DNA from: Solea solea
Taxonomy: Eukaryota; Chordata; Actinopteri; Pleuronectiformes; Soleidae
Reading direction: 5' to 3'
Length of the DNA: 64,000 nt
Assembly: GCF_958295425.1 (NCBI RefSeq)
Contig: NC_081142.1
Span: forward strand, 12,758,324-12,822,323
This document shows positions 1 through 11,174 of this stretch, piece after piece (position 1 is the stretch's first letter; every line of letters starts with the position of its first letter). The notes below the pieces were generated by a model, which did not search any database, had not been told where the DNA came from, and saw nothing but the letters and a program-made list of their open reading frames with translations. The translations under genes and the position numbers were made by a program.

Positions 1-2767
1 TAAAAAAAACCTCCTTGGACCTCCTTAATGGTGCTTTCATATTATCTTATTAGAATTGTAATAATACCTCTTATTGCAATTTTGTGTTTAGACATCTCCC
101 ATGCTGAAACAGTATACCTTGCGTGGATTACAGAAACCCCAAGTGCTAAAAAGGAATCCTACATCTGTTTAACATTTATGTCTGAATGCTGAATTTACCG
201 CGTATTAAGTAATTTCTCCTTATGTTCTTTTTTTGCCACAATCTGCACACACAGGATAACTCAGGTTTGCACAAAGTAGCAAATTACATCCATGTAAATC
301 ATATACATTAAGCAATGATACATGGATACATGGGGGCGGGTGGTGGATGAAGGGATTGTTAACATATTATTGTGTAAAAATAAAATCCTCTTACGTTTAA
401 CAATAAAAGATGGTTATTTAAACACAGAATATAGCAGCCTGGTATAGTATTGGCCTCACAGCCCTAAAGTAGGTTGGAGAAACAGGTGCCTGCTGGTAAT
501 GTGGAGCTAGTCCCTGTGTCCCAGGGTCCTAGGGAATCGCTCTTTAAAAGGAAAGGGCCATTGGCACAGTACAGGATGTGCTCAATCACTGAATTTGACC
601 TGGTAAAAGTGGAAGCTCCATTGCTGTCACACAAGGGTCCCTCCCTAGGGATAGAGTGTAATTATAAGAGTGGGGGCCCTGGGGCCTCATCGCTCCAAGA
701 TCCACCCACTAATCACACAACCATGGTGCAGGAGGTGGCTCCCCTAAGAAACTGAACCAAAAACCTTTTAACAGATAAAGGTCAGACTCAAAGGTAACTT
801 ACTTGGGACTCAGGTTCTCAGAGAGAGAGAGAGAGAGAGACAGAATGCTGCAGAGTTTTGGGACCAATTTACAGTCCAGGTTTTGACAGAATACTGCAAA
901 AACATTGGATAGTTCGACTTAATGTAACATAATGACATTTCTACCACATTGTAGCTCAGATTAAGGCATTTGGTGGATGCCCAACAAAACGCCAGTCAAG
1001 GATCAATTGTGTGTTACTTTTTTAATTGGCTCTTAACCTGAGCTTAAATCTAAGAGCTCGTAGGCTCAGAAGAAAAAGTGCTGTTGCATTTAATTCATCG
1101 TTCGTTAATGTCACAATGAATTAAAATAAACCTTATCCTTCGCTATCTTCATTAGTAATTGACCCAGAAGTGGGAGGATGTGTGTCTATATTTAAAACAA
1201 AATAATAAAGATAGAGCTACAACTTCATTTGCTGCCTTGACACTATGGGGAGACATTTCAATTATTGATGAACGCAGAGGCAGAGAGGTTTTAGCTTGGT
1301 TATAGGGTGTTAATACCTGTTTTATTTCAGCGATGTAAAGAGATGTACATAAACCAACGAATTGCTGTGCTGTGCGAGACGCTAACTTAACCCAGTCCAC
1401 TTTGAGTCAGATGTCTCGAAGCAAGCGCTTTCTATTCATTGTCCCTTTTTTCCATCCACGCATCAAAAACTAGTCGTTCCCTATCATTATCGGTTATTTT
1501 GCTCCCTCGCAAACTCTCATGCCATAGCACCAATTGACCTACCTTAATATCTGTCTTTGTCATCCCTGCTATCTATCGCTGTCCTCCTCAAGTCTTCAGA
1601 TCCCCCTTCCCCTCTAACCAAAAGGGCTTTCATGGTCTAGTCAGATAACGTCACTGCGGCTATGCATCTGTTTCCAATCTGTGCAATTAACCAGGCCAGT
1701 TTAGGAATGCTTCCTTGTTTTCATCCTCCTTTTTTCTGCTTTCCTTGCCCCATTTTTCCTCTTCTGCCAGTCTCACACCCTCCTGGTCCACGGTTCTTTG
1801 GTATCACTGCGTAACTATGTAGACTCTCGTCATATTTCCTTTCATTTTCCTGGGTTAGGGTCACTTCATAAAAAATCAATTTACTTTTCATTCACATCAC
1901 ATTCACAGAAGGATGTCAGTTCCATCTCCATGGCCCTATTAAAAAGATAAAGTGAAAATAAGAGGAATGCAAAAGTAATTTGCTTAATCAGAATAGCACA
2001 TGTGAGCACATGTAAGAACTCGGTGATGTGTACACGGCAGATTTTTCATGCATTCTGGCCCATGGCTCTGTAAGTTGGTGTGTATTTTTCTTGGTGACCA
2101 TACAGAAACCATCTGAGAAGTGCTTTTATTCCTCGCTGAAATGAGTGCTTTCCCTTTCTCGTTGCTCCAGCACGCTATAAATCCTGGAACTGTGTAGAGT
2201 GCATCTAACATGGATGCCAATATCTGGAGGACAGGGCTGGGAATGAGGCGGAAGAAGCTTCCGCCTCTTCTCAGCAACTGTTTCTTCAAGGAGGTCAGCA
2301 AGTGCTGTACAACCGAGGCCAAACCACAAGCCCAGAGAGGGTTAAAACCAAAACGTTTACGTACGTCTGTATACTCCAAAACCTATCAATATGGCTTCAA
2401 TGACAGCCAACGGGGAAAGCACAATACCTCATATGCCATGTGCTCAAACTGGGACTGGGTGTTTTATCATAGCCTGAGTTAGAACATTGTGTGGTCACCA
2501 CAGAGAAAGTCAACCTTTTGTTACAGATGATGAGACATGTGGGGTTCCCAAAGACTACTGCAGCGTCAAACTGCTGCAGAAGTGTGTGGGGATGAGAATA
2601 GGCAGCGTGACTTTGGGCATCATGAGGTCTAGTCTTCCACACAGCTGAAGCACTCACAAGGTTTCAGATTATGCTCACAACCCTCCCTTGATTTATCCAG
2701 TTTTCTGAATACAAATATCATGAACTAGCGCTAAACCTTATTTAAATTTACACAAGTTCATCAAAAT
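1..2767. other. Left flank, non-coding
   Basis: There is no supported exon. The 93-codon frame at 474-755 begins at TTG rather than ATG and shows no domain. A (GA)n microsatellite lies at 820-840. The rest is unremarkable AT-rich DNA. Confidence 0.5.
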
Positions 2768-2845
2768 ACAGTGAATTTCGGCCTATAGGCCGCATAGTTC
2801 AAAGCGTGGGAAAAAAGTAGCGGCTTATAGGCTGAAATTTACGGT
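2768..2845. mobile_element. 78-bp inverted-repeat element (MITE remnant)
   Basis: The 26-bp ends ACAGTGAATTTCGGCCTATA... and ...TATAGGCTGAAATTTACGGT are inverted repeats matching at about 22 of 26 positions. They enclose AAGCGTGGGAAAAAAGTAGC. I recognise the sequence style as a dispersed vertebrate repeat but cannot name the family. Confidence 0.6.
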
Positions 2846-3139
2846 AACTGAAATAAGTATTTCATGGAGAAACCTGACTTTTTGTCAACATTGAATATTC
2901 TGGCTCATATCTGACTTTTGCTCTCTGTGCTGAATTATATCTGCCTGCTGTTTTTCAGGTTTGGTATGCATGACTGTTGTCCTCCTGTATATACTGCTTA
3001 TATATTCGGCAAGATCCAAGATCACAGACTTATTGAAGATCAAAGACCATGTAGGTTGTTTCTCCCAACCCAATATTCTGATTCAACCCCAAAGAGCATA
3101 TTCACCCAGCCTGACTTTTTGTCCACCCAAATGTCATTG

Positions 3140-3240
3140 CTCTTTTATAACCTTAATTTAACCAGGTAAAAGACCCATTGAGGTTAAGATCTCATTTACC
3201 ATGGTGACCTGGCTTAATACACATCACAAATACAAGAAAC
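3140..3240 (+). repeat. Dispersed teleost repeat scrap
   Basis: TTTAACCAGGTAAAAGACCC, followed by a GAGGTTAAGATCTC block and GGTGACCTGG, resembles a very common fish retroposon fragment. The family is not certain. The neighbouring 3241-3947 holds nothing recognised. Confidence 0.4.
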
Positions 3241-3947
3241 AGATAAACTAGAACTGTCCAAACAGTTGACAGTTAAAGCAGGAGTTTTGAACACACTAAC
3301 ACTTTCAAGGCCACAGGCACTGGTCAATTGGATACCTGTTGTCTGTCATTTAAGCAAATAGCTTAAAATAAAATGTATTTTGTCACGGTGAGATTCAGAT
3401 TCCAAGCAGAGGGGGCAGCAAAACTACAAAACATCACTTGACTCCATTCTTTGCTCCCCTCAGAACTCAGTTACTTGAACCTGTGTTGTTCTGCAGCATT
3501 TGCCAACAAGACTGATGTTTTATGTCTTCTAGAAGCCTCTTAACTATAAAGGTACCCGTAACTCATAATAAGCTGCTTGTACAAACAACCTATGGGGTGT
3601 TTCTTTATAGAAGGTCAGTCTCTTCTGGTCATAGAGTGTTGTGGAGGGCAAAGCGTGTGTGGAAGAGAGCTACACTTACACGCTGTAACTATAGTTTTAT
3701 GAGCGCTGTTAAAGCTCTTTAATTTACTTGGGGAACAAATAACTGGGTTTCGGGTAAAGCCAGTTCTGCTCTGCAGAAGTGAGTGTGGGCAAACAGACGT
3801 AGCCTGTTTAGGCCACCACATGTATTCACATCACAAGGGAAAAGCTTTATTATTGAACAGATATACTTGCACATGCACTAAAATTATGCACCGTTGTCTT
3901 CAATCCAAACGAACCTGCCAAGAAAACATGTGATACTTTAAACGTGT

Positions 3948-3955
3948 GTTTTATA
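3948..3955. repeat. Target-site duplication, left copy (GTTTTATA)
   Basis: The octamer GTTTTATA directly abuts the first base of the left inverted repeat and is repeated perfectly beyond the right end. Eight bases is the duplication length expected of Zisupton-type insertion. Confidence 0.9.
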
Positions 3956-4082
3956 CAACCCAGTCTCATAGAAAAACGTACCCTGGCTACGTTGGTCCAC
4001 AGTGCAAAAACGTAAAGGGGTTACAATAATGGCCCTGGAATTGTATGACTGTTACATTTTTTTCTGCCTATTCTTTTGCGTC

Positions 4083-4134
4083 CAGGTCACGTGACTTTCA
4101 AGATTCCGGCCGTGAGAACAAAAACATGGCGGAC
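4083..4134 (+). promoter_or_regulatory. Mirror copy of the promoter-like cluster in the left inverted repeat
   Basis: This is the same E-box (4086-4095), ETS and YY1-like cluster, pointing inward along the plus strand. If active it would transcribe antisense to the second gene of the element. No plus-strand reading frame of note follows it apart from a 20-codon frame. Confidence 0.4.
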
Positions 4135-4362
4135 ATTTCTCTCATTTTTAGTGAAAGAAATCAATATTTTGAGTATGATTCTGCATAAAAATGCGTTTTG
4201 ATTACATTTCTAGCGAGAAATATATATTTTAATTTCATAATATTCACTTAGTGAATGTACATAATCACTCGCTTGCTCGTTGTTGCGAAGATTATTCAGA
4301 TCTCGCCAGAAAAATGTGAACCTGATACGTTTTGGTTGTGGCCCCAGATTACACATAGGACA

Positions 4363-4408
4363 CCCTTGCGATCTGACGGATCAAACCCTTGCGATCTGAC
4401 GGATCAAA
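4363..4408 (+). repeat. Two tandem 23-bp units inside the left inverted repeat
   Basis: Two head-to-tail copies of a 23-bp unit beginning CCCTTGCGATCTGACGGATC lie about 410 bp from the end. The same pair occurs mirrored in the right repeat. Subterminal repeats of this kind often bind transposase; that role is inferred only. Confidence 0.75.
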
Positions 4409-4619
4409 CCCTCGACAACTACATGCCTTGCGTCTGAGGTTGATTTGCCGATCGACACATTATTCTGTGGCAGCGGGAGAAACTAATATTGACAAAGTGA
4501 CGAGTTACGATCAAATGTCCGCTGTGTTTAATTTTGGAATCTACCGGATCCTGTAACTTCCTGTGTGGTGCGATCTCATTGATGGGGTTTGGCGCGTCAT
4601 GGGCCTACGAAGAATAAGG

Positions 4620-4669
4620 GGACGAAGAAGAAGAAGACGACGAAGAAGAAGAAGAAGAAGAAGAAGACG

Positions 4670-4699
<30 letters not shown>
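4620..4699 (+). repeat. (GAA/GAC)n purine tract at the inner edge of the left repeat
   Basis: About 80 bp of GAA with GAC interruptions lie on the plus strand. The corresponding tract at 19329-19443 (CTT/GTC on the plus strand) has a different length and pattern of interruptions, as expected of a slippage-prone sequence. Confidence 0.9.
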
Positions 4700-4700
<1 letters not shown>

Positions 4701-5671
4701 CATTTTAGCTTGCTTGATGGAGTCTGATTGTTAACTGAATATTTTCACGACTAGCGTGTTATTTGTGGTATTACTCCTCGATCACGATATTTCAATAAAT
4801 ATTCCATTCCATTGATTAAGTTTCTTATGACATACACAGTGCTGCCACCACGTGTCTGTTCTTAGTAATAACTTATTTCTGTATGATCACGTTTTTGTCT
4901 GCTTGGAGGTTAATTAATTGTACTTATATTATTGGAAATATGCAATATCTATCTATCTATCTATCTGAGATGATCTGTCAAGCTTTTGCAAACAGTATGT
5001 GTTGTCTGGTTCCTTACAAAGTGGGAGTCTTTCAGGCTTTTGAATGTTTTTTAATAAACTTTATAACAACATACACACACACATATTACACACATATTTT
5101 CTTTCCTTAATTTGTGGTGTTCTCCTTCTTCACCCACTGTGGCGGCCAAGTTTTCCCACTGTAATAAAAAAAGATTATTTTTCATTTAGGTCTTTACATC
5201 AGCCATAAGTTAATTTCAAAACATGACAACCCTAACCCTAACAGTAAATGACCTGCCTATGGTAATATTTTGGTTAAGGTTTGTATATGCATTACCTACG
5301 GTGTAGCCGTTTATTTTAAATCATATACCTCTTCTCTGAAGGTATCCATTGTGAAAGACCTCTGCAATTTTCTGCACAATAATAGTCCCAAGTCATTGGA
5401 CTTTTGTAAATGTCATTAAACCAATGTGTGTTTGTGAAATCTAATTTATTATTATCATTATTATTATTATTATTATTACTTTAGCATCCCAATGCACGCA
5501 TTCACACACCCAGTGACACACTGGGGGGCAAGTGTGGGTTCAGTGTCTTGCCTAAGGACACCTCGACAAATTGAGCCACAGCCGCCCACAAATACAAGCC
5601 AAGGCTATTACTAAGTTTGAAGGACTAAGAATTAGGCTATTCCAATCAAAACTATGAGAAATTGTACATAC
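4700..5671. other. Spacer between left repeat and second gene; microsatellites and a retroposon scrap
   Basis: There is no gene on the plus strand. It contains an (ATCT)n run at 4948-4967, an ATT microsatellite at 5450-5480, and at 5484-5590 a fragment containing TTCAGTGTCTTGCCTAAGGA, which looks like a widely dispersed teleost retroposon. TTTATT at about 5309 and 5446 would be AATAAA on the minus strand and could serve the second gene. Confidence 0.5.
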
Positions 5672-8600
5672 CAGAGTGAACAGGGCTCCCACTCCACCAA
5701 CTGCATTTGGATCCCCTGAAAAAACATCAAAGTTTAAGGGGTTTCTAGTTGGGGTGCTTGCAATTCCAGTACATCTAAGACTTTTAATATTGTAAAGCTA
5801 ACCTTCAGCAATTTGCAGCGGATCACCCTCTTCACTGGGTAGTAAGGATCCCCTTCTAGGATCCCATGGTTACATTCTGAAAGAGCAAAATAGTACTTGA
5901 GTTTGACCTCATACATCGTCATCAATGTATCAAAAGCTATTTTGACACACAACACATGATATATATATGACTTAAGTATATCTGGTATATCTTATTACTG
6001 TATTTGAAGTCTGATTTGAAATGGTGAAATGTAAATCTAGGAAAGCTTAATAACCTGTGGGTGATGTTTTCCCCCTCAGTTTCCTCCTTGTAGACATGTC
6101 TACTGAGGCTGCAGAATTCTTCTGCTTCTTTTTTTTTGCATCTGTTGAGATTAAGGAAATGTATCTGTGAAGAGCTGTTATTGCAATGAATACTGGTCTA
6201 AATACCTCTATTCCAATAACAAATATAAAATGTAACATTACAATTGTAAATATATAGATTAGAGCTGAAACAATTAATCGATTAATCGATTATGAATCGA
6301 TTACTAAATTAAGCGACAACTATTTTGATAATCGAATAATCAGTTTGAAGCTTTTTTCATGATTAAAACAAGATTTCCGATTGTTTAAGCTTCTTAAATG
6401 TGAATATTTTCTACATTTCTTTGCTCTGGATAACAAAGACATCATTCAAAGTCAATCATTTTCGTTTGTGGACAAAGCAAGACATTTGAGAACATCATCA
6501 TTTCAAGGTTTGACGAACACCAATCAACATTTTTTTAAGATTTTCTGATATTCTGATCACCAAACGATTAATAGAGAAAACAATAAACAGATAAATCGAT
6601 TATGAAAATAATCGTTAGTTGCAGCTCTAATATATATTGTAATCTTTTGCAGGGCACCCATTGAAATACTTGGAAATTGTTTAACCATATGCTGTATGAT
6701 CACTTATTCGCTCTACCAAGGGTTATAGACTACAAGATGGACAAACAGGTGACCAATTGAAGGAAAAGACTGAAAGATGAGGGGAAAAACAATGAATGTA
6801 GATCCTCCCACACAGACTATCTCAATAATAATAATGATCTCAATATTGATGGGAGTTGTGTCTTGCATGGTCTCACTGAATGATTTACTAAGTATGAAGA
6901 TTCTGTCAATCTGATTCAATGGGTTTTACAAACCCCAATTCCAATGAAGCTGGGACAACTGTAAAACGAAAATAAAAACATTATACAACGATTTGCTAAT
7001 CATTTTCAACCTATATTAAATTTAAAACTCTACAAAGACAAGACATTTAATGTTCAAACTGATAAAATGTATTGTTTTTTAGCTAATATTAACTGATTTT
7101 GAATTTGAGGCCTGCAACATGCTCCTTAAAACCTGGGACAGGATGAAGACTGGGAATGTTTGGAACATTCCACAGGTGAACAGGTTCATTGGAAACACTT
7201 GAGTGTCATGATTGGGCATAAAAGGGGCATCCCCGGAATTCATTCACAAGCAAGTCATCCTTGGTTGTGAATAACTGAGCCTTCTGGCGATGCTTTGTGA
7301 CAGTCAGAATCACTGCTGTAAAGGATATTACCATGTGGGCTCAGGAATACCTTGGAAAACAATTGTCAGTTAACACAGATTGTCGCTATTACAAGTTCTA
7401 CAAGTGCTGTCCACACCACATTTAAAATAGTTTTTGGAAATCTTGGATGTCGTATTCCTCTGGGTAAAGAGGAAAAGGACCTCCCAAATTGTTATCAGCG
7501 CTAAGTTCAAAGGCCAGCATCTGTGATGCTATGGGGGTGTATAGTGTCCATGTCATACCCATGTCCCATGACATTCAAAATGAGTGAATCTTTGCAAACA
7601 AACCAATAAATATCTTGTTATATATTCATTGAATATAGGAAATTAATTGGAATAGGGATTTGTATGATCATCTGGGGCCTAATTTATAAATGTAAAAACA
7701 TATGAACAAACTGAGAAATAAGACACTGATTATGATGACAGAAATTCACGCTCCCCGCAGAATATGAAAGCTTGCTAAATTACACAATGTTTTGAGTTGA
7801 TTATCATTTATAACAGAAACCAGCATAGGACGTGAATTGTTATGGCCATGTATTTTGATGTGTGTGTGTGCGCATACTGAGCTTGTCCATATATACAGTA
7901 GACTGAAGTGAATTCTATACAGCTAAAAATGAGGCACCAAAGATTGAAGCTGTTCTGGTACATTTCTTCATTTAGAGTATTATTTCAGATTAAGAAGGAG
8001 AGACCGATTAGATGTTTAACATGGTTTTGTATACCATGATTAAACAACATATGAAAAAGAAACAGACTAGTAATTGAATCATGATTTATATGCTATTTGA
8101 AAATATTAGCAGAATTTACCATGTTTCTGCTGAGGTGGTTGGTGGGCTGGATGGTAGGGCTGGATGGGGGAACTGGTTGTGGGCTGGATGGAAGGACTGG
8201 TGTTGAGCTGGATGGTGGGCTGCATGGGAGGACTGGTGGTGGGCTGGATGGTGGGGATGGGAGGACTGGTGTTGAGCTGGATGGTGGGCTGCATGGGAGG
8301 ACTGGTCGTGGGCTGGATGGTGGGGATGGAAGGACTGGTGTTGAGCTGGATGGTGGGCTGCATCGGAGGACTGGTGGTGGGCTGCATCGGAGGACTGGTG
8401 GTGGGCTGCATCGGAGGACTGGTCGTGGGCTGCATCGGAGGACTGGTGGTGGGCTGCATCGGAGGACTGGTCGTGGGCTGGATGGTGGGGATGGAAGGAC
8501 TGGTGTTGAGCTGGATGGTGGGCTGCATCGGAGGACTGGTGGTGGGCTGCATCGGAGGACTGGTCGTGGGCTGGATGGTGGGGATGGAAGGACTGGTGTT

Positions 8601-10280
8601 GAGCTGGATGGTGGGCTGCATCGGAGGACTGGTGGTGGGCTGCATTGGAGGACTGGTGGTGGGCTGCTGTTTAGTAAAACCTCAATGGTACAAAAAGAGG
8701 AAAGTATTAACCTCCTGTAGTAAGAACAAATGTCCTCTTTTTTCTAGCAGTGAGTGTGATCCATAAGGAAATGTATGTCTTTTGTATTCTTCTGTCTATA
8801 AATGCTGCCCTATGGAATCTATGCTCTCTGTTGAACTGGGGTGAGGCTGATTTTGATGCAAATTGTAGGCTCTCGTGAAGTAGAGATATGTGTTTATAGT
8901 TTTTTGAAGCCTCTTGCTGTTGCCTCTTTTGCTATGTATGGCAGACAATCAGTGAGCTATGTGGCTCACTGACTAGTAAAAGAAACAAGGTCTGCAAACT
9001 AGAGCTGGAACTAACTAATTATTTTCATAATTGATTAATCTGTCGATAATTTCTGGATTAATCTATTGATCCTTTGGTCCATAAAATATCAGAAAACCTT
9101 AAAAAATGCTGAGCAGTGTTCGTCAAACCTGGAAATGATTATGTTAAATGTCTTGTGTTGTCCACAAACCAAAATGATTGACTTTTAATGATTTCTTTGT
9201 TATCAAGAGCAAAGAAATTACGAAAATATTCACATTTAAGAAGCTTAAACAATCATAAATCTTGTTTTAATCATGAAAAAAGCTTTGAACCCATTCATCG
9301 ATTATTTAAAACAGTTGTTGATTCATTTAGTAATCGATTAATTGTTTCAGCTCTACTGCAAACAATGGTTATTTTTACAATCTGTCAATTTTTTTTTTTT
9401 TTTCAATGGATCGATTAGTTGTTTGGCCCAAAAGGCATAAAAAAATGTTAAAAAATACTGACCAGTGTTTCCCAAAGTCAAAGATGATGTATATACTGTA
9501 TACATATATATTTATATGTATGACTCTGAAGGCAGAGACTCTTTTAACTTAACTTTACTTATGACATAACTTAACTTATGACTCAAACCTATTCATCACT
9601 TATCAAATTTGTTGGTGATTAATTGTATAATTGATTAATAATCCCAAATATCAATTAATTATTGCACCTCAGAAAGAAATACCTATTGGATAAAGCAAAG
9701 ACTAAATTTAATGAAGCAACAGGTGAAAAGCTATTTTTGGCCCACATTTATATTTATGTTGACTGTAGAGTAAGATTTTAAACAATCGCACACACTTACC
9801 ATTAAGTAAAACTTCATATAGAGCCTTCATCCTGTCAAGGCATTTGTCAGAATGCTCTGACAACTGCCATTTTGGATGGAGGACTTGTGCGGACCAGGTG
9901 TTCTGCTTCTTCCTTTTCTTTCCAAGAAAGACTACGGCCATGTAGCCCAATGTGTTTAACTTTTCTACCTGAAAATACAGATATACATTATATAAAACAT
10001 ACAGACATATAAGCAATTATATGGGCTGTAATCATGTAAATAATTACTATAGAATTTAAACACATACTAAGACAGATGCCTCATCAACAACATGAGAGGT
10101 GGTTTGGTTTTTTTTTTGGTTTTTCAACCACATCTCCTTTCTGGCCTCAAATTTCTGGAGCTTTTTTGCCAGTCGTTGCTTCCTGGGTTGTACTGACTGG
10201 CAATATTTGCAGGTCTTGGTGGCCACACCAATAGCTGCTCTGCAGGTCACACAGGTTGTTGTTGTTGATCCTCGTGGCAT
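5672..10280 (-). CDS. Second gene of the element: zinc-ribbon (UPF0547-like) basic protein, 5 exons read, 3' end not found
   Basis: Coding exons: 10280-10068, 9968-9800, 6141-6055, 5876-5803, 5715-5672. All borders are GT/AG and phases agree, giving 195 complete residues. Residues 1-30 start MPRGSTTTTC and hold C10, C13, C24 and C27, a spacing and sequence like the short zinc ribbon of UPF0547 (human C16orf87). A basic, charged helix follows (about 31-60), then a segment containing LGYMAVVFL, a KKKKQK basic cluster near 130, and a C-terminal VKRVIRCKLLKGIQMQLVEW that resembles the beta-strands of a chromo-like fold (inference). After exon 5 (phase 2) I could not choose between reading into the intron and an acceptor near 5626, so the stop is unassigned. 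Exons 2 and 3 are separated by 3.7 kb of repeats. The role is unknown; nuclear DNA or chromatin binding is a guess. It could instead be a captured host exon set. Confidence 0.62.
6260..6629 (+). mobile_element. hAT-type MITE, copy 1
   Basis: The ends TAGAGCTGAAACAATTAATC and ...TTAGTTGCAGCTCTA are inverted repeats rich in ATCGATTA. The flanking octamers ATATAGAT and ATATATAT match at 7 of 8 bases. The interior is related in reverse orientation to the copy at 9000-9355. It lies in the 3' part of the second gene's large intron region and has no coding capacity. Confidence 0.75.
6931..7660 (+). mobile_element. Decayed, internally deleted Tc1/mariner element
   Basis: It begins AACCCCAATTCCAATGAAGC and ends with the partly preserved complement (AATTGGAATAGGG). 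Between them, in-frame islands of a Tc1-type transposase survive, for example VKDITMWAQE (about 7320-7350) and FGNLGCR...KEEKD...NCYQR (about 7434-7500), followed by a degraded version of the SVMxWGC motif. At about 730 bp it is less than half of full length. Confidence 0.75.
7661..8129. other. Intron sequence, nothing recognised
   Basis: AT-rich DNA between the Tc1 remnant and the minisatellite, with a short TG run at 7859. I see no open frame or repeat signature. Confidence 0.5.
8130..8664 (+). repeat. G-rich minisatellite, 24-bp unit with higher-order variants
   Basis: More than fifteen units built on GGACTGGTGGTGGGCTGCAT and the spacer CGGA occur, with interspersed longer variants containing GGATGGTGGGGATGGAAGGA. 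Because the unit is a multiple of three, long frames are open by default on both strands (CIGGLVVG and MQPTTSPP repeats), so these are not genes. The plus strand has dense GG/GGG runs. The array lies in the large intron of the second gene. Confidence 0.95.
9000..9355 (-). mobile_element. hAT-type MITE, copy 2, with perfect 8-bp duplication
   Basis: The ends TAGAGCTGGAACTAACTAAT and ...AATTGTTTCAGCTCTA are flanked by identical CTGCAAAC octamers at 8992-8999 and 9356-9363. This matches the hAT superfamily. It is the same family as 6260-6629 but inverted. Confidence 0.88.
9364..9799. other. Intron with further fragments of ATCGATTA-rich repeats
   Basis: Two short partial matches to the neighbouring MITE family (near 9400-9470 and 9610-9670) are separated by simple TTAACTTA-rich DNA. 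No gene is seen. Confidence 0.45.
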
Positions 10281-10990
10281 CTTCAAACTACAATATAAAA
10301 CAATCAACATTTAATAACTAAAGTGACAAAAGAACTGCATTATTTAAGTGTTATCACATTACAAATGTTTGTAATTTGGCCTACTTCAGCATTATTAGTC
10401 TTGTCAGACATCAACACTTCATGTAGCACTGTTTCAATGGTGTTCATATCACAGCATCACATCCAATTAACTGCTATTATCCTTAGCAGCAAATACAAGG
10501 CTACAGATTCTATGCAACCCTAACCCATACTCTATAGTCTCACATAGCTCCAAGTTGATTTTTGTTTTCATCTAGGTATATCTGTATTTTGTTTGTGTAT
10601 GTGATTGTATCACTTGTCTTACTATAGCTCCTATCTCATTTTGATTCTGCTGAAGTGACATGTGAATTTGGTATCAATAAAGTTCTCAACTAATCTCATC
10701 ATTCTGTCCTCGGTTAGCACATTGCCGCCAACTGCAGCTAACGTTAAGTGCGGTGACTAATATAATGCTGGATAATAAACCCCTATGTCATTGACCACAT
10801 CACTATAAATTCATGTTGTTTAAATAATTATGACCTAGACAGCGCTAACTAACTTTATAATTCAGGTTCCGTTAGCATGTTGATATCAGTACGAGTGTTC
10901 ATTACCTACCTTAGAGGATGTACAGTATGAATGATGTTGGCGGAGAGCGCGGACACACCCCTCACTCACTTGTCAATCTGCTGACCTCTG
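10281..10990 (-). other. 5' untranslated exon and first intron of the second gene
   Basis: Seven bases of leader precede the ATG at 10280, and an acceptor (TATTGTAG) sits at 10288-10289. About 620 bp upstream a strong donor (CTAAG/GTAGGT, exon end 10910) follows a GC-richer stretch. A non-coding first exon of roughly 10911-10990 spliced to the ATG exon is the simplest reading. The intervening 10290-10909 shows nothing else recognisable. Confidence 0.5.
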
Positions 10991-11080
10991 TGCCTCTGTG
11001 ATAGGGCAACCCACGTGCCAATCAGCGACCTCTCGCAGCTACGTTGCCCACACGTCCATGTGCCCACACGTAAAAACGTG
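10991..11080 (-). promoter_or_regulatory. CCAAT/E-box promoter of the second gene
   Basis: GCCAATCAGC at 11017-11026 matches the NF-Y consensus. It overlaps the end of CACGTG at 11012-11017, about 100 bp upstream of the proposed first exon. Several ACGT-containing repeats follow to 11080. There is no TATA box. CCAAT boxes work in either orientation at this distance, which supports an independent promoter inside the transposon. Confidence 0.5.
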
Positions 11081-11174
11081 ATGCCACTTTTGTGACACTG
11101 ATTTTAAGATAAATTGGGCTAAGTATTTTCTACAAAACCCTGTCTCGATTGGGAATTTTATTCCCCACTATATA

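Larger units (their letters stand above)
3956..4699 (+). repeat. Left terminal inverted repeat of the KDZ element
   Basis: This is the reverse complement of 19345-20094. I noted one substitution near 4014 (AAAGG versus AGAGG), one near 4540 (GGAATCT versus GGAAACT), and a few changes where the purine tract begins near 4614. Internal landmarks shared with the other end are a CACGTG palindrome (4086-4095), ETS and YY1-like sites, two tandem 23-bp units (4363-4408), and a (GAA/GAC)n tract that forms the inner edge. A TAA at about 4615 closes the acidic frame that stays open in the right copy. Confidence 0.92.

Noticed and set aside
474..755. 93-codon plus-strand frame
   Set aside because: Starts at TTG, shows no domain, and has no splice or promoter context; probably chance.
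2959..3053. Exon-like stretch with a good acceptor (TTTTTCAG) and hydrophobic frame
   Set aside because: The donor is weak, no neighbouring exon shares phase, and the hydrophobic run can arise from T-rich DNA.
3402..3420. CTCF-like AGAGGGGGCAGCA
   Set aside because: Spacing between the CAG and GC parts is two bases too long for the consensus.
4255..4437. 60-codon frame, with an identical mirror at 19613-19795
   Set aside because: Both are the same inverted-repeat sequence read on opposite strands. No domain, and the repeated residues reflect the 23-bp units.
5230..5243. Telomere-like CCCTAACCCTAAC
   Set aside because: Only two units; expected by chance.
8097..8766. Three overlapping ~200-codon frames with repeat proteins
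   Set aside because: Produced by the 24-bp minisatellite; no start context, splice sites or conserved non-repeat part.
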